In this document: positions 26,951-44,819 of the stretch, piece by piece
Numbering within the stretch: position 1 is the stretch's first letter
How the letters are laid out: each line of letters begins with the position of its first letter
From: Nymphaea colorata
Lineage: Eukaryota; Streptophyta; Magnoliopsida; Nymphaeales; Nymphaeaceae
Direction: 5' to 3'
DNA length: 64,000 nt
Assembly (NCBI RefSeq): GCF_008831285.2
Contig: NC_045141.1
Location: 18,968,848-19,032,847 of the forward strand
Notes under the pieces: generated by a model
What the model saw: the letters and a program-made list of their open reading frames with translations, nothing else
What the model was told of the DNA's origin: nothing
Databases searched by the model: none
Translations under genes and position numbers: made by a program

Positions 26951-29050
26951 CCGATAAAATGAGAATATATAACAAAATTTGGAGACAAGAGGTCCCCTAC
27001 ATACAAAAAAACAAACCGCAAAAGAAAGAGAGAGAAAGAGAGAGAGGAAGAGGCAAAAAGTTAAAAGCATTAGATAAATTTGTCTTTTTCAGTCTTCACT
27101 TACATCCCTTTCTTTATTGTCCGTCGCAATAGTGGTTCATATGCAATAGTTTGTAAACCTGACTCTGAAATGCAATTTTGCAAACATTAGGCGTGTTTTT
27201 AAAAAATCTTGGAATATTAAGTGGTCCTCATGCATTTTCTATGTTTTTTCTACTGGATACTGTATCATTCGCATCCCGTGTGATTATCTTAACCTTAGAG
27301 TCTGGTTTAACAACAAGGCCACCTTAAATCTATGACTGAGATGAACTCCGAGTGTGTAAAATCACGGCTTTGTCTCAAATCCATGAATATTAAGTCAGGG
27401 GGGAGGAGTTTGAGCTGTTATGAATGGATTTCAAGCCTTAAGTTTTCCAAATCCATTGTCTAATCCTTGCACCTTTCAGACATAAGACTTCCAATCCTTG
27501 TTAGAAATTAAGGATCTAAACTAAGATATAAGGTCTTAAATCAATTCGAACACACTAAAAAACAATGTGAGAAAAGAATCCACTAAATCAGATTCTGTTT
27601 TTCACTGTTTGATGATGAAAAACGTATGTTGAGAGGCATACTGCAGTTGATGGATCGAGAAAAGTACGGTTATCAGTTTGATTCATGTACACACTTTGTA
27701 AATAATATAACATAGCTAATAAATTTAGTGGAAGCTAATAAATTTAGTGCCTAAGCCTGGTCGTCAGTTTAATTCATATAAATACTCTGCAACGCTTCAA
27801 TAAACGAATGTACTGTAAATCTACCCAGATTCTACAGCCATGGACCCCTGAGACCCCCGCCTCCCCGGAATGATGCAAGAATGCATGTACGTCGGTGTGG
27901 ACGCTAACGCGGACACTATGGACGATTGCCGACGGGCAGCGGGGCCCTCCGTCAGCCTTTGTTCCCTTCTTCTGACTTTCAGAGCACGGGATATTTAGTT
28001 ACCGGTTTGACTTCTCGAGGTCGAGGTCGGCTCCTCCTAAGCTCGGGCCGGCCCCCCAAAGAGAAAAGAAAATCATAACGGGCGGCAACCCCGTCGCTAA
28101 TAAACGTGCCTAAACTAATTTTCCCGTGGCTATTAAGTGTATAACGATATGCCCCCTGAAGGATTTATCGTCTTTGTAGAACCTCACGAATCTGAGATCG
28201 ATGATTTGCAAGAAATGAAGGCAGACTAATAATATGTGTTCTGACACGATCGATTGTGATTCAAAACTCAAAGCAACGGATGGAATGTGGACGTGTTTGA
28301 TTCGATTTGCGGCTTCTCTCCAGTTGGGTAGCCCTGATGGAGATTGGTGAGCTCTTGCTGGTCCCAGAGTCCCAATCCTGGAAGACCATTTATTATGGGC
28401 AGTTGTTTTTTGACCGAGAGAAGGGCATGGAGTGAGTCATGACCATGATTACGGTCAATGAAGGAAGACCACCAACCCCAACTCAATGTATATTGAAAGC
28501 CACATGTTGAGTTGGAAAGTAGGAGGCGAAGGAGGAGCATCACTTCCCTTCTCCTTATCAACTTTGTCCTCTATCTTAATCAAACACAGACACATGTTTG
28601 TAAGGTAGTTCTCTTGGTCAAAGATTTTTGCATGAGTTGCTGTTAGAAGAGGACAAAGGGGTGGCCCCTGCAGTGGCTCCAACTTTATTAAAGCAGATAA
28701 ATCGGTATTATAATTGCAGATTAGGTGCAGCCTAACGCTACAAGAATCCCCCCAACCTTCCCTGCCGTACCCTCACCTACTCCCTTTTAGATGATTCTCA
28801 GTCCTTCACCCTTAGCTACTGCAATTTTTATAAGAATTGAGCTGCACTTGGCCCCCTTCCATTTGAGGTCCAATGGTGACACGTAAATCCAGCTCGGTTT
28901 GTCTTTGTTTCCGGCCTGCCCAATTTCAATTGCACCTTAAATATAAGAAAACTTGATGCTTTTGGCATGTTCCACCAACTCTTATCGTCTTTTATCAGTG
29001 AATAGAATAGGCTGCGCAACTGGACCCAGTTAAGAAGACTTTCTTGGTCA
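26951..29050. other. Intergenic region, no gene recognised
   Basis: AT-rich sequence with a GC-richer patch around 27840-28060. Short frames on the minus strand at 28268-28682 show no recognisable domain. Words such as ATGGATCTCAAATC/GATCTGAGAT recur at 15.4-15.7, 25.4-25.6 and 27.3-27.5 kb, probably remnants of another dispersed repeat. Confidence 0.4.
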
Positions 29051-29094
29051 CTCTGGTAGCGTAAAACCCTATATTTAAAACTATAGATCCCATC

Positions 29095-29230
29095 GCCTAT
29101 GTGTGACGTTCTATTAAAAATTTAGTATAATATTAAAGATTATAAAAAAAATTTAATAACTTGTAAAAGAAGTTCATTAAGTGTTTAGTTGTCTTAGTTC
29201 CTATCGTTTTGAGAATGAAACTAAGGTTGC
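29095..29230 (+). repeat. LTR-like repeat, third copy
   Basis: Contains GTGACGTTCTATTAAAAATT, ATATTAAAGATTAT, TTTAATAACTTGTAAAAGAAG and TTTTGAGAATGAAACTAAGG, in the same order as the copies at 13.7-14.1 kb. Confidence 0.45.
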
Positions 29231-29805
29231 CATTTGCAAAAACTAAGATCCCAGATTACATTATGAATGCCTTGGATACCGAGACAGGCACATGTCACTC
29301 TCCCTGCCAGGGCACCCTTGGGTCTCATAGAAACAATATGTGTAAGTTGGCCATGATAAAAATGTGAGCAGAATCTGCACTCTTTTGTGTCTGTGAACGT
29401 CCAAGTGTGATGAATTGGTAAATGGGCATTGATGTTTACACATGCTATGAAATTTAGATGGTAGGTGAGACCAAAACCCACTTGTGAACCTTACCAACTC
29501 TGTCTCTCTCTCTTTTTCTGGTCCCAGCTACCAAATAGTAGAAGTGGGTCCTAGAAGGGGGGGCATATTCCGGTGTTATGGATGTGTCCATGTTCTCGTC
29601 GGAACGGTTCGATCGACAGCTAATAAAGCAAAATCGTTCCGCATTTGTATAATATTCTTTTTTAGCGGACAAAGTTGGTCAAGTAGTAGCTGCCCTTTTT
29701 TTTTTCTTTTCATTTTCCTCCTCTAGCGGCCCCTTTAAAGCTGAGGCGTTGGGATGAGGTCCTCCCATGATTTTGTGAATCATTGCCTTGCTCTGTTCCT
29801 GTGCT

Positions 29806-29838
29806 CGCACTCTCTCTCTCTCTATACCTCTCTCTGAG
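29806..29838 (+). promoter_or_regulatory. Pyrimidine-rich leader tract of the spermidine synthase gene
   Basis: A CT-rich run (ACTCTCTCTCTCTCTATACCTC) about 45 bases before the start codon, typical of plant initiator/leader regions of housekeeping genes. I cannot place the exact transcription start. Confidence 0.4.
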
Positions 29839-29879
29839 GAAGAAGAAAGAAGAGAGCATCCTCAACTGAAGGGGCAGTG

Positions 29880-33768
<3,889 letters not shown>

Positions 33769-36587
33769 TCAGATCCAGAGGAAACCTGCTTTGTCCACCA
33801 AGCTGTTCGATGCTGCAACTTGTTCCATTCTGAGGCAATTTGATAGAAGCTAGAAGAATTTTCTGTGCGAACCATATGCAGTGCTGACGTGAGAATATTG
33901 TTGGTGCAATGTCTTAAAAACACTATTTCCATTGAAATTTCGAGGGCATGAGATCTTCAGCAATAAACATTTCGATGATTTTTTTTCCCTGCTTGTTATG
34001 AAAATTTAATGCTTAAGTTAGAAATGAGAGCTTTGTTTTGCATTCCCTTTTTTTTTTCTCATTATTGTATGGCGAAAAGTGCTTATGATATATATATATA
34101 TATATATATTCAGCCCCGTCCATAGGAAAATGGTTGTTGTCAGGGACAAATGCAGATGTGAGACAACTCTTTCGGGTTGACACTAACTGATGAGAACGCA
34201 CATCGTCACATTGATGATTGATGTGCTACACGCTTTTTCTTCTGCTGCAGCTTTTCCCATGAAGTGCTCATTCGTGGGATCAGATCATTCCAGGCTAGGT
34301 GGCAAGCAACTCCCTAGTGTCGATCAAATTACCTAATATCCACGATAATGGTGCTAATAGATCAATTTGACAACATAGTTTTATATGAAATCCAGAATTC
34401 GCATGCGAGAATGCTGCTGGGATTGTTCGACGTAAAAATTTCAAAAAAGCTACGGCAATGAAATCATCCTTCCAGTTTCCATATTATATCGTTGAAAGCT
34501 GCCAACAAAATTTTGGCCCGTCTTGCCGTAGGAACTCGGCATCTATGGCTGAGTAACATTTCAGACCACTCAATGCTTCGGCTCAATGAGACTGGTCGAA
34601 GCTCATTCGAACTCTAAAAACTGAGCTCTGCTAGAATGAACATTAGGGGCGGTTCATGACAGATGAGCTCGTTAAGTAATAACTAGTATGCTTCAAAGTA
34701 TCATACCATAGATTGGGTGTACAATAACTAAAGTGCTTTTTCCTGCAAATAAAAAAAAGAAGCCAAGCATTCATGTTCTTTCTAGTTTGTATTTTCTGTC
34801 TCTCGAAAGAGAATGGGCTGCCTTGACCTCCAATTAAGTTCTCAGCTTGGAGCCCACAGGAAACTTACTTCCTTTGGCACATCTATTAGTGGGTCTACAC
34901 TCTGCACCTCTCTCTATGTAGAAAAGCTGCAAGAACAGTAATTTTTGGAATTTCTTACATTTTTTTGACGTTCAAATGATTGAATGCGATGCAAGTTCTT
35001 TCATTGACGAGAGAAACCAACAGAATTTTTGACGTCGGACTGCCCAGTATCAGCAATGCATGTTTACCATGTCCTATTATAGTGTACCCTCAGTATCAAT
35101 TACACGAGCTTGTCACCGACCTTCAACAAAATTAGGAGAAGAGCCGCTAGCGCTTACTTCCGTGCCAAAAAAAAAAAAATCTCAAAAGCCGCTCCCTTCC
35201 CAACCCCATTAGATTCTCTCTAGTTTCTCCGTCGCTTAGCATTCTTACTTCACACTCAATCTCACTTAATTGATATATACAGCATATCAGCTACAATAAC
35301 CAATAATCAAATGTTAAACTTACGTCGGTTCATTCCTGGTTGCGCCCTTATTTCCGTACAACTTGCAACAGGTTTTTAATTCCACTCGTTAAAACAACGT
35401 TACACCTTTCTCCCTTCGCACTCGAGTATGCTTATTTAAAATCATGCTCGTCTTTTCGCCCATCATACTTGGGTACCCGCTCCCCCATTGATTATTGGAC
35501 AATCACAGTTGACGTCTACCTCCATGCAGCGTCGAGTCGTCGACCCCTCGCGTCCAAGTTTGACAACTGCCACGTCGAGGTTGCAGCGTCTCCGGTAAAT
35601 TCACCAGGAAATTTATGACGGGTCCATCCCAGCAAGCTGGAGTGACATCCTGCCGTTCATCTAAACCCTGAAGCCTGGGCTCTAAAAATCTCTCATTTCA
35701 ACGACCGCGACCACGTTCAGGGACAAAAACATGATCTCGCCTTTTTCCGCACAAAATCCGCATCCACAACATCAAAACTAAACATCATTGGTAAATGAAC
35801 TATAATCACTTACCACCACCGAAGCAGTATATTATTTAAATCCTACCACATGCGAGTATGAAGTACATGGCTACTTCTATTAGCGTAGTCAATGCTCTAC
35901 CGTTCGTTTAACATTCGAAGCAGAGTCAGAAAGACGTGGAGATGGTGGCAAGTTATTGACATGATACGGAAGAAAGTTTGAGGGCGTTTGGAGACTTTAA
36001 ACAAACAAAGCCATGTTGAGTATACAAAGGGACAAAACAACTACCCAGTCACAAAGTATGTCTTCTTATTGCAGTCATAATGCTACAAAACCCAACTCCA
36101 GAATTGTCAAGCTCACTGTAAAGTGATAGCAAGTTTAGAAATGCAGAAGAGAGTCAACAATCTAAACTAGTGCTGAAAACATTAAAAACAAAAGCATCAA
36201 CTTCCAACAATTGTCAAATGGAAAAAAAACATAATGTTCTACCCAAAAGCTTGTCGGAATGGACATCCACAAATCATTCACTGCCCATGAGAGTCAGGTT
36301 GATCTCAAAATTAGATCAACAACCAGCAAATAAAGTTCATGGTAGAACCTGTATTCCACCATATTATCTTCTCATACTGTAGCAAACAAGTGTGCCTCGC
36401 AAAGTCATCTTTGCAAGAGGTGGCGTGCAAGCACTGGAAACACCATGAAAGGGAGAAGGGAAATTAGCCAGTAGGGAGTTGAAGCTCATGAATAGATGAA
36501 GCACATTCAAGAAGCAGACCTTACAGAGAAGTACGTACAAATACAGCATCTCCATCCACTCAATTGTCGAACAAAAAAACTTGCAAA
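33769..36587. other. Convergent 3' region between SPDS and the RH8-type helicase
   Basis: Both genes end toward this 2.8-kb spacer. It contains a (TA)n microsatellite at 34087-34109 and a GC-richer, promoter-like patch with ATTGG/CCAAT-type words around 35450-35600, without a recognisable gene. The helicase 3' untranslated region probably extends down from 36587. Confidence 0.5.
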
Positions 36588-39500
36588 TCAACTGCAATAT
36601 AGCGCCTGGTCTATCTGTGGTGGGATTGGCCTTATCTCAGTTCCAAGCTCTTGTTCAATCCTGTACCTGCTCAAGCACATAATTCCCACAACTAAGGGAC
36701 GTGCACCCATGAAAAACTCAAGCTGGTACAGCTCATAGCTAAATTATGATCACATGGTTGGATAAGTAGGATAAATAGTAGTAGTAGCTATACTTGTGCC
36801 TGGTGGACAAGTGAAACTCCCAAGCAGATGCAACATTAAACATGCATATGCAAATTTTAGCTCAAAATCAAGTAAAAGAACAATGTCATACAAGTTAAAG
36901 CGGTCTTCAAAAGTGATCAAATTCACCGCTAAGCCTAGGTGACCAAACCTTCCTGAACGCCCAACCTGCAAAGATGAAGCAAATGAAGTTGAGAAAAGAA
37001 GACACAAAAAAAGAAATGTTTCGAAGAAAACTAACGAAATGTTTAGAAGAAAACTATGTACCCGGTGTAAGTAAGTTTCTGAATTTTTTGGAAAGTCAAA
37101 GTTGATCACAACATTCACAGCTTGAATGTCAATTCCTCTAGTAAACAAATCTGCAATTCAATCAAATTGGAAAAGATTAGATGTCCAGTCGATGTGGGCC
37201 CCTGAATAATGCGTTCCACACTTCCTTCATAATAAGGACATACTGCATATAAATAGCCTCAGGAAAAAAACTCCAAAATTATATGCAACACTAAACATAA
37301 TTAAAAAGCGCCTTTCAATTTTCAACTGACAGGAAGGAAGACATCAATTACAAGATCTCTTGAATGTTCACACATTGCCACAGCAACTGAACGCATGCAC
37401 CAAAAGCAACAAGCAAGTGCGAGCCGAGATCTTTCATCATATTATAAAATCCAATTGTAGTTTACAACATAGGGTGAATCTACCGGAAAGTTCAAAAAGG
37501 TTCCACATTAGAAATCACATTTAGGAACAACTATCTTCAACCCAAAATAAATTCCAGAATTGCAGCCAGAAAAGAGCGCATCTGCTGGCAAGTTCAAAAG
37601 GTTCCACATTAGAAATCACTTTGAGAAACTATCTTCAACCCAAAGTAAATTCCAGAATTGAAACCAGAAAAGAACTAAAATGGAACAAGAAAAAACGAAG
37701 TCAACTTGTAGAACAGATGGGAATACAAAATCACAAAGTGAGATCTGATTAGATGTTAACATCAACTGGGAATACAATGACCAACAGCAAGTACCCTGGT
37801 AACATTCAGCAGTAACCAAAACCTTGACAAATGCACAAAATTGTCAATTAAGAAGAAAAAAGAATAGCAAACAAAGAAAAGTTAAAGAACCATACCTGTA
37901 CACACAAGATTCCTACAGGCACCATTACGGAAGTCATGAAAGACTCGATTACGATGTGCTTGCAACATCCTCGCATGAATATAGAAGCATGAATAACCCA
38001 GTTCCGTGATTTTTTTTGCCAACAGTTCCACCCGAGTTACTGAGTTGCAAAAAATAATTGATTGATTGATCTGGAGCTGTAATTACAGAGGTAATAGATT
38101 GCATTACTTCATGAAAATCTTGGGAATGGGCACAGGAAAAACAAAATGTTCAAGCGAGTATAAAGATTGCAGACCTTTGAGAACAGCGTGTTTAAGCAGT
38201 GAACTTTTTGCCTCTCCTCAACAAAAGCATAGAATTGAGTTATACCCTTTAGAGTCAGCTCGTCCATTAAGTTAATGACATAAGGCTTTCGCAGGTATCT
38301 ATCTTTGAAATCCTTCACAGTAATAGGAAATGTGGCTGAAAACATTAAAATCTGGCGAGTTGGTGGGAGGAAACTGATTAGTTGCTCCACTGAAGGCTGG
38401 AATTCTGGAGATAGAAGCTTGTCCGCCTGGTTAAATAGCATCAGGTTAGAAACAATATTAAGAAGGCACTTCAAGCAATTCAACAAAAGAAACATACATG
38501 TTCAGACAACAACATGAGATATGCTGCACTTGGCATTGAACTGACCAGGTACATATTAAGCACACATTCACCTTTTGCAAGACCACCAAAACCAAATTAA
38601 ATCACAATATGACCTTAATCTAAATTTCATCGGCCAAATAGATTCAACACATTCTAGACTGATACAAGTCAACTTTCACTCAAATCCTTTTTGCAACGTC
38701 AAGATTAGCATAGATTTGGAAGGGAAAACGCGCAGCAAACCAGTCAGTTTCAGTATAAAAAGGACAAATTCAAGTTCCATAAGAATAAGCAGAAAAAACC
38801 TAATTTTAATCGGAGCCTAGAACCAGGCTCCTTGAAGGTTGCGAGTTCCATTTTTCTACATACGCCAGCTAACCAGACCAACTATTATCACGGACTTTAA
38901 CGACTTTGCAGGAACAGACATGCTAAAAAGGGTGGCTTTCACATGATCCATGCATACATCAATATGATACTCAAATCTCAGGTTTCTGAGAGACTCTCAT
39001 GAAAGACAGGCAACCCTGGCCTCTTAAAAGATGTATAAAAATGAAGTCCAGAAAAACACCAATTATTTCGTCTTCAAAAATCTAATACATAGCTCAAATC
39101 GAAACAGGTGGCCATCTTAAAGTTAAAAGCGAAAAGATAGATCTAAGGTCAAATCTTCTATCATCACTATCCAATAGTAATAGCAGAAAAATGTTACATA
39201 AAGAAAAGTCTCAACATGGTCAACCTGTACAAAGGAAATAACATCTAGTTTGAAACAAAGCATGAAAGAAAAAGTCCAAATATCCACATGATCCTATTTA
39301 ACATGGATATCAAATTGTCATCCAAATTTTTCGGAACTGGATATAGTTCAGATACATGCACATAAAATCAGCAAATTCTCTCTCCCTCAAATGCAGAGCA
39401 GGCATTTCACGTTTCACCCTATATCATCTCCCTGGGGAACTATTCAGTGCTCAAATAATGAAATATATACAAACAGATTCTTACCTCATCCATGGCAAGC

Positions 39501-42118
39501 ATCGTGCAGTCCTTCAAGATGCAAACACCCTTCTTCACTAGATCAAGAATTCTGCCCGGAGTTCCAACAAGTAAGTGTACTGGTTGATAAAGTCGCATAA
39601 TATCATCTTTCAGGCTTGTACCTCCAGTTGTAACCATGACCTGGATCTTCAAATGTTTACCAAGATCCTTACAAACTTGTGATGTTTGAAGAGCCAGTTC
39701 TCGTGTAGGGACCAATATAACAACTGAAAGATGAGCAAGGATAAAAGGAATCGATTACCAATTCAATCTAAAGGAGAAAATAAGCAAGAGGAATGCTGTG
39801 TTGGAACCATGCAATTCAACTTGCATGTTCCTGTTTTCAGACACATTCTTCTAAAATTTCAGACAAAAAAAAATTGTTCAAGTTGAATTATAAAATATCA
39901 AAATTCAGGCTTTTGTGTAGAAAGGACATGTCTGCATGTTACCAGGAATGAAGAACTAAAATGACCACCTATTCTAAATGCAACAATATGCATTCATTAA
40001 TGGAAAATAATAAAATATATAATTATCAATAGTGAGCACTTAATCAGGAGAGAGATAGAGAGAGCTGTCTAACTTGTCTGGATTGGAATTGCTAGGACAA
40101 GTGCCCCATATAATGAAGAGACTTATTGGAACATACATATAAACTGACATATAAAAAAAACACAAACACGAAAGCAGCCATGGCACACCTCAATCAAATC
40201 TTGACCATGTGCCTAGGTCCTGTTTGGTTAATCACAGTCAGATATGGAGAACGCTAAACATCTGCTATGGTTTTAACCTAGAAGATAGAGTGATAAAGAC
40301 AGGTAAAATGGAGGTGCATAACGTTCCTCAAACCTAAAATGGGAGAAACATATCAGCCAAACACTAAGGATAAAGCAATCTCTCTGCTAAAAATTTTTAT
40401 AAAGCACTGAATTGAATTACAACACAATTCATCTCATCAATGAGCTTCTTTCCAATAGCAAAACCCCCAAAACTTGTTACAAAATTTAGTATCATGAAAT
40501 ATGTAAACGCACGTGCCCCTGACACAAGCATACCTTGAATTGCATTCTTCTCTTGATCAATTTTCTCAAGTGCAGGAATGCAAAATGCAGCTGTCTTGCC
40601 AGTTCCATTTTTTGCCCTAGCAAGAATGTCACTGCCAGTTAAAGCAATTGGTATACTTTCTTCTTGAATTGGAGACGGCCTTTCAAATCCCTTCTCATAT
40701 ATACCCATAAGCAACTCTCGTTTCAGAAAATAATCTTCAAACTCATTACCCTTGGTGGCAGTCACATCCTGCAAAGACATATGATGAATACATACTAGTT
40801 ATTCCCACACAAGAACCGGATTCTAGATTACAAAAAGGATATTCAAGTGCATAAATGAGTTGGACATATGTTTTTTGACAGATAATCTTTGAGAAAAGTA
40901 CCAGATGCTAAATTGCAATACTTTTGTTTATGGTGACGAATTTCACAAGGAGAACATCTATATTTAAACCTCTACATCAGAAGGAAACTGTTCTCTGTCG
41001 AGAATGGCGAAATTCATTTGCATTAACATTCGATCTTAATGAAACAACTTTATCCATCTGGGAAAATCATGGATATAGCATAACAGCAAAGGAGAACCAC
41101 AAAAAATAGTTGAGACTTTCACAACCGGTAATTACTTGCAGAGATAAAGAAAGACACTGTTATTTGCTATACCATTTAACTATAGATTATCATCTGTCGT
41201 AGGAATTTTTCAATTCTTAGCTTAATTAAAGTAACCTCAAGTTCACTCATATGAAAATAAACAAAAAGAAATTGACGATATTTAGGATAATGGCCAGACT
41301 CAGGTTGCCAAAGTACAAATTAGGGATTCCGAATTTATCAAATATTTTGACTTCTCTCGTCCAACATAAAACACATAAAGAGTCAAAATGGTTGAGAAAT
41401 ATGGATTTGAATAGCAAAGTAAATGCTTGCAAAGTTTTGTTCCTAAAGGAACTACATCAGTGGTCAATGCCAAATCAAACAAATAAAGCTTTGGACTATA
41501 CCTCAGTCCTGTAACGTGTATCAGGTGGTGGAATCTTCAACTGAGCCTTCCAGTCTTGAGAACTAAAAATAGAAAAACAAAAAAGAATACATGAAACTAA
41601 AAAAATCTAAAGAACAAGGAACCATAACCATAGCAACAGGTTTACACCATATTAGGGAATGCGTGACATCAAGGACAGACAAATCAATCATCAGAATAAC
41701 TATTGCGAACCAAGAATCAATCTTTGCAACAGAAAAATTAAGAAATTATCTCGTGCGACGAGTGTTGCTGAAGACAAGGACTAAATGTTTCAAGAAAGCA
41801 AAAAGATGAACAAGGTTTTTACTCCACACAAAAAACACACCTGGATTTGATTCCACTTTGTTGCTGAATCATTGTCAAATCGGGTTGTACACCTATGCTG
41901 TTCTCTGCTGTACTGGCCCCAGCCTCAACAGAAGCTTGCCTCCTCAACCATTGCTGATGTTGTTGCTGCTGCTGCTGTTGTTGATACTGCAACAGACCTC
42001 TTTGAACATATTGTTGCTGGCTACCCCTCCATTGAGGGTCCTGACCCTGGTTCATATTCGCTGGACCTCCTGGACCTTCACGGATGCCAGGTGGCGGGTA
42101 CCGCGCTCGAGAATTCAT
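36588..42118 (-). CDS. RH8: DEAD-box ATP-dependent RNA helicase, DHH1/RH8 type, 9 exons
   Basis: Spliced CDS of 495 residues. Exons in gene order: 41841-42118, 41502-41562, 40534-40768, 39485-39723, 38175-38426, 37896-38076, 37062-37150, 36892-36965, 36588-36666; all GT-AG and in phase. Orthologues of yeast Dhh1 and animal DDX6 act in P-bodies in mRNA decapping, translational repression and decay; plant members include RH6, RH8 and RH12. The N-terminus is Pro/Gly/Gln-rich with a glutamine run near residues 45-52. The core shows the Q motif ([10 protein letters not shown], about 140-149), AKNGTGKT (165-172), PTRELA (197-202), TPGR, DEAD (270-273), SAT (301-303), FCNS, TRGID and [10 protein letters not shown] (444-453). 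The C-terminus ends in the family's [15 protein letters not shown] pattern. All catalytic motifs are intact and the length is typical. Confidence 0.96.
37488..37673. repeat. Tandem duplication in RH8 intron 6
   Basis: Copy one (about 37488-37575) and copy two (about 37590-37673) share GGTTCCACATTAGAAATCAC, CTATCTTCAACCCAAA and TAAATTCCAGAATTG. The period is about 102 bases with small indels. It lies between exons 6 and 7, away from the splice sites. Confidence 0.9.
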
Positions 42119-43600
42119 ATCGGCCAAAGAATACAGGACCAGAATATGAGTGAGAGAGTGAAACTTGAAACTACGAGATGAATAATCGAGGTTAAGCTTT
42201 GAGTTTTGTGTCAATTCGCCTCCGAGGACTAAAATCGAAGGGAATTTACAAGCACACTATGCCACCTCAGACCTCAATAATGGCCTCCTACGTACTCTAC
42301 TTTTCCCTATTGAATCTTTTTATCTTTCGGTTAGAAAGGAGAGGACAACGTGGCGTCTAAAAATAAAAGGCAATCAAACCTTTACAGAAAAAATAAAGCA
42401 AGAAAAGAAAAGGATTAGAAGAAAAAGCGATAGTAAGTAAAGACAGAAGCCTAGAAGATGAAGTAATCCTATTGAAGATAGAGACCACTTCGAGAAAACT
42501 ATGATTAACTGGCAGTAGGAAATCAAGGTTCTCGTGACCACCTAAAATTGGAAACCTTAAACCACAAAGATAGCTTCAAAGAAATCAATGGCCAGACTTG
42601 AATCAGCGAACCAAGTACTCAAACTAGCAACCTTCTGCCCCAAGTGTTAGAGGGATTAGGAGGAGAATAAACTAGACGAGGTTCTTAAGATACCCAAAGG
42701 AGTACTACCAAAAAGCAGCCTCACTCGAACAGACCACCACTAAGCAAGAAAGACGGATCTTTCGGATTGAAAAACAAGAACCAGAAAAAAACAAAAACAG
42801 AGGAAAGAAAACGAAACCCTACGTATCAGACAAGCCTAAAACCCGAGATCAGCTCTACAGACACCAAAATCTCCAACACCCAAACACGAATAGCTTCTCA
42901 GAAAAATGAAGGAAGAAAGATCAGCAGCCTTCGTTCCCTAATCACAAAAGAGAACTCCCAAACACAAACACAGTCCAGAGAAATGTTCAAAATTTCCCAC
43001 TCAGAATCGCGAATCGGTAAAAACCCACCTCAAATCCTCGAAAAGATCACCAAAAAAAAAACCCAAACGCGGACAAACCCTCGACAGCAGAAGGATACAG
43101 AAGACCAATCGAGATCCACAAACTAAATCTACCTTAGGTCCCCAATTCTAGGAGAATCCAAGAGCGAAACAAGAGACGGAGATTAAAAAAGGAGCAAGCC
43201 CAAAACCACCACATCGCCGCCCGAAAAAGAGATCATCGAAATGGATGCCAGAAAATGCCCTAGAAAAGCGAAGACGACCCGCGGAATGAGAAACTCCCAA
43301 ACGCGGGGGAAATCTAAGTGAAGGAAAAGCAGCGGTGGGGGGAATACTCCAAAGAAGGGATTGCAGGAGGGGACTAGGGTTCCAGATTCCGTGGGTTTAG
43401 AGAGGGTTCATCTTCTTGGGGAGCACGTCGGGGAGGAGAGGATGGAGAGGAAGGAGCAGAGGGGAGGGAGGAGGGATTATGGCGATTGTTGGGGAGGAGA
43501 TGGAGAGTCATTTCCGTCGGAGGGGAAGAAGGAGGAGGGAGTGGAAGGGGAAGAGAGGCAACCGGGCTCGCCGCGAGGTGGGACGCAGCGTTAGGTTTTC
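42119..43600 (-). promoter_or_regulatory. Probable 5' leader, leader intron and promoter of the RH8 gene
   Basis: On the minus strand, 43370-43590 is C/T-rich like a leader exon. A possible donor (AAG then gtagat) lies near 43135, and a possible acceptor (ATTTTAG) near 42225. A leader intron fits what I know of RH6/RH8/RH12 genes. There is no transcript evidence here. Confidence 0.35.
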
Positions 43601-43969
43601 CTCAAGCGACCTCAGAAAATTACTGTCTTGTCCCTCCCTCCCGGGGACTGAATGGGTGCATGCCAAACGAATTGTCTCGAAGCGCGAAGGAGGCCCTGGG
43701 CCGTTCGATCTGAAATCGAGGAGCCATGGGGATTGAAGTCCGTCCGATTCCCCATATCGGACGGAAGAGAAGGAGGCGCTTTTTGGAGTATGTGGGTGGG
43801 AATCTCATGCCACGCCAAGTTCGAGGTGTTTCGAAAACAGTTAGTGTGGACCCACTTAGACGGACGCTATCCAAATTCCTTTTTGGATCTGGATCTCAAA
43901 GGGTGGCTGGGCCAAGTTAGTCTGGGTCCAACCAATGGACCGAATAGATCATTCTATACTTCGTTGGAA

Positions 43970-43990
43970 AAAAAAAAAAAAAAAAAAAAA
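43970..43990. repeat. Poly(A) tract
   Basis: A run of 21 adenines in a region without a gene. The sequence just before it (43740-43960) is GC-richer, so it could be the A-tail of an old retroposed sequence, but I recognise no parent gene. Confidence 0.6.
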
Positions 43991-44819
43991 GATTTATTGG
44001 GAGTTTTAACTCTCGTTTACTCTTCGTTTGTAAAATAAAAGATGGTTATTTGTGTTAAAAAGGAACTTATTGATTGAATCATCAACACCTTTGGGGGAGG
44101 CCAAAAGCTGAAGTTTGTACTCACCCATAAATATAAAACCATGAATATAAAAGATGGTTCAATTAACTGATAAATGATTAGTATTTGCATTTCCTTTATA
44201 CAAATTGTCATGACAATCTTCTTGGGACAGAAGTGTATACTGTTTGGCATTAGGTGTTATTATAAAATGTTTGAAAAAAAAAATGAAGCAAAACAATCTT
44301 CTTAAACTGTGTAATAAACTTAACCTTTATTTGAATTAGGTGCATCGAATATAATCAAACAGCTCTTATAGCATCTCGCGGACAGGTTTCTCTGTCTTCT
44401 TTTGTTCGAGTCATTATTTTATTATCTTCAGTCATTTTATTATTTATTATTTGCTTGTTTGAATCGTTGTTATGTGGGATCCCTATATCTGATTAGTACT
44501 CATAGGCTTCTATTTATAGAGGATCATGCATGTCATTTTTTACTTGTTTAAACTGAATAGTGAATCAACTCATACCTTGCTTATTATTAGAGGTGCTGAG
44601 TCGGTAACAGTCTGTGCCAAATTTGTTCGATGTTCTCTGGGTGTTGAGGCTTACCAAGTCCCGTACATGCATCTTTAACAAACTTTAGAATGACCAACAA
44701 AGTCGAAAAAAGCTGCAATGTGCCCAGAAATTTTTACTCAGAGACGTTTCTTATTCTATTTTCATCCAAGGCCCAACTAGGGCCCTCTTTCCTTGTGCTA
44801 TGCCTCTTATTCGGGGTAA

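Noticed and set aside
43361-44038. Arg/Gly/Glu-rich frames near 43.4-44.0 kb
   Set aside because: They come from the purine-rich complement of the probable RH8 leader and a poly(A) tract; no domain is recognisable.
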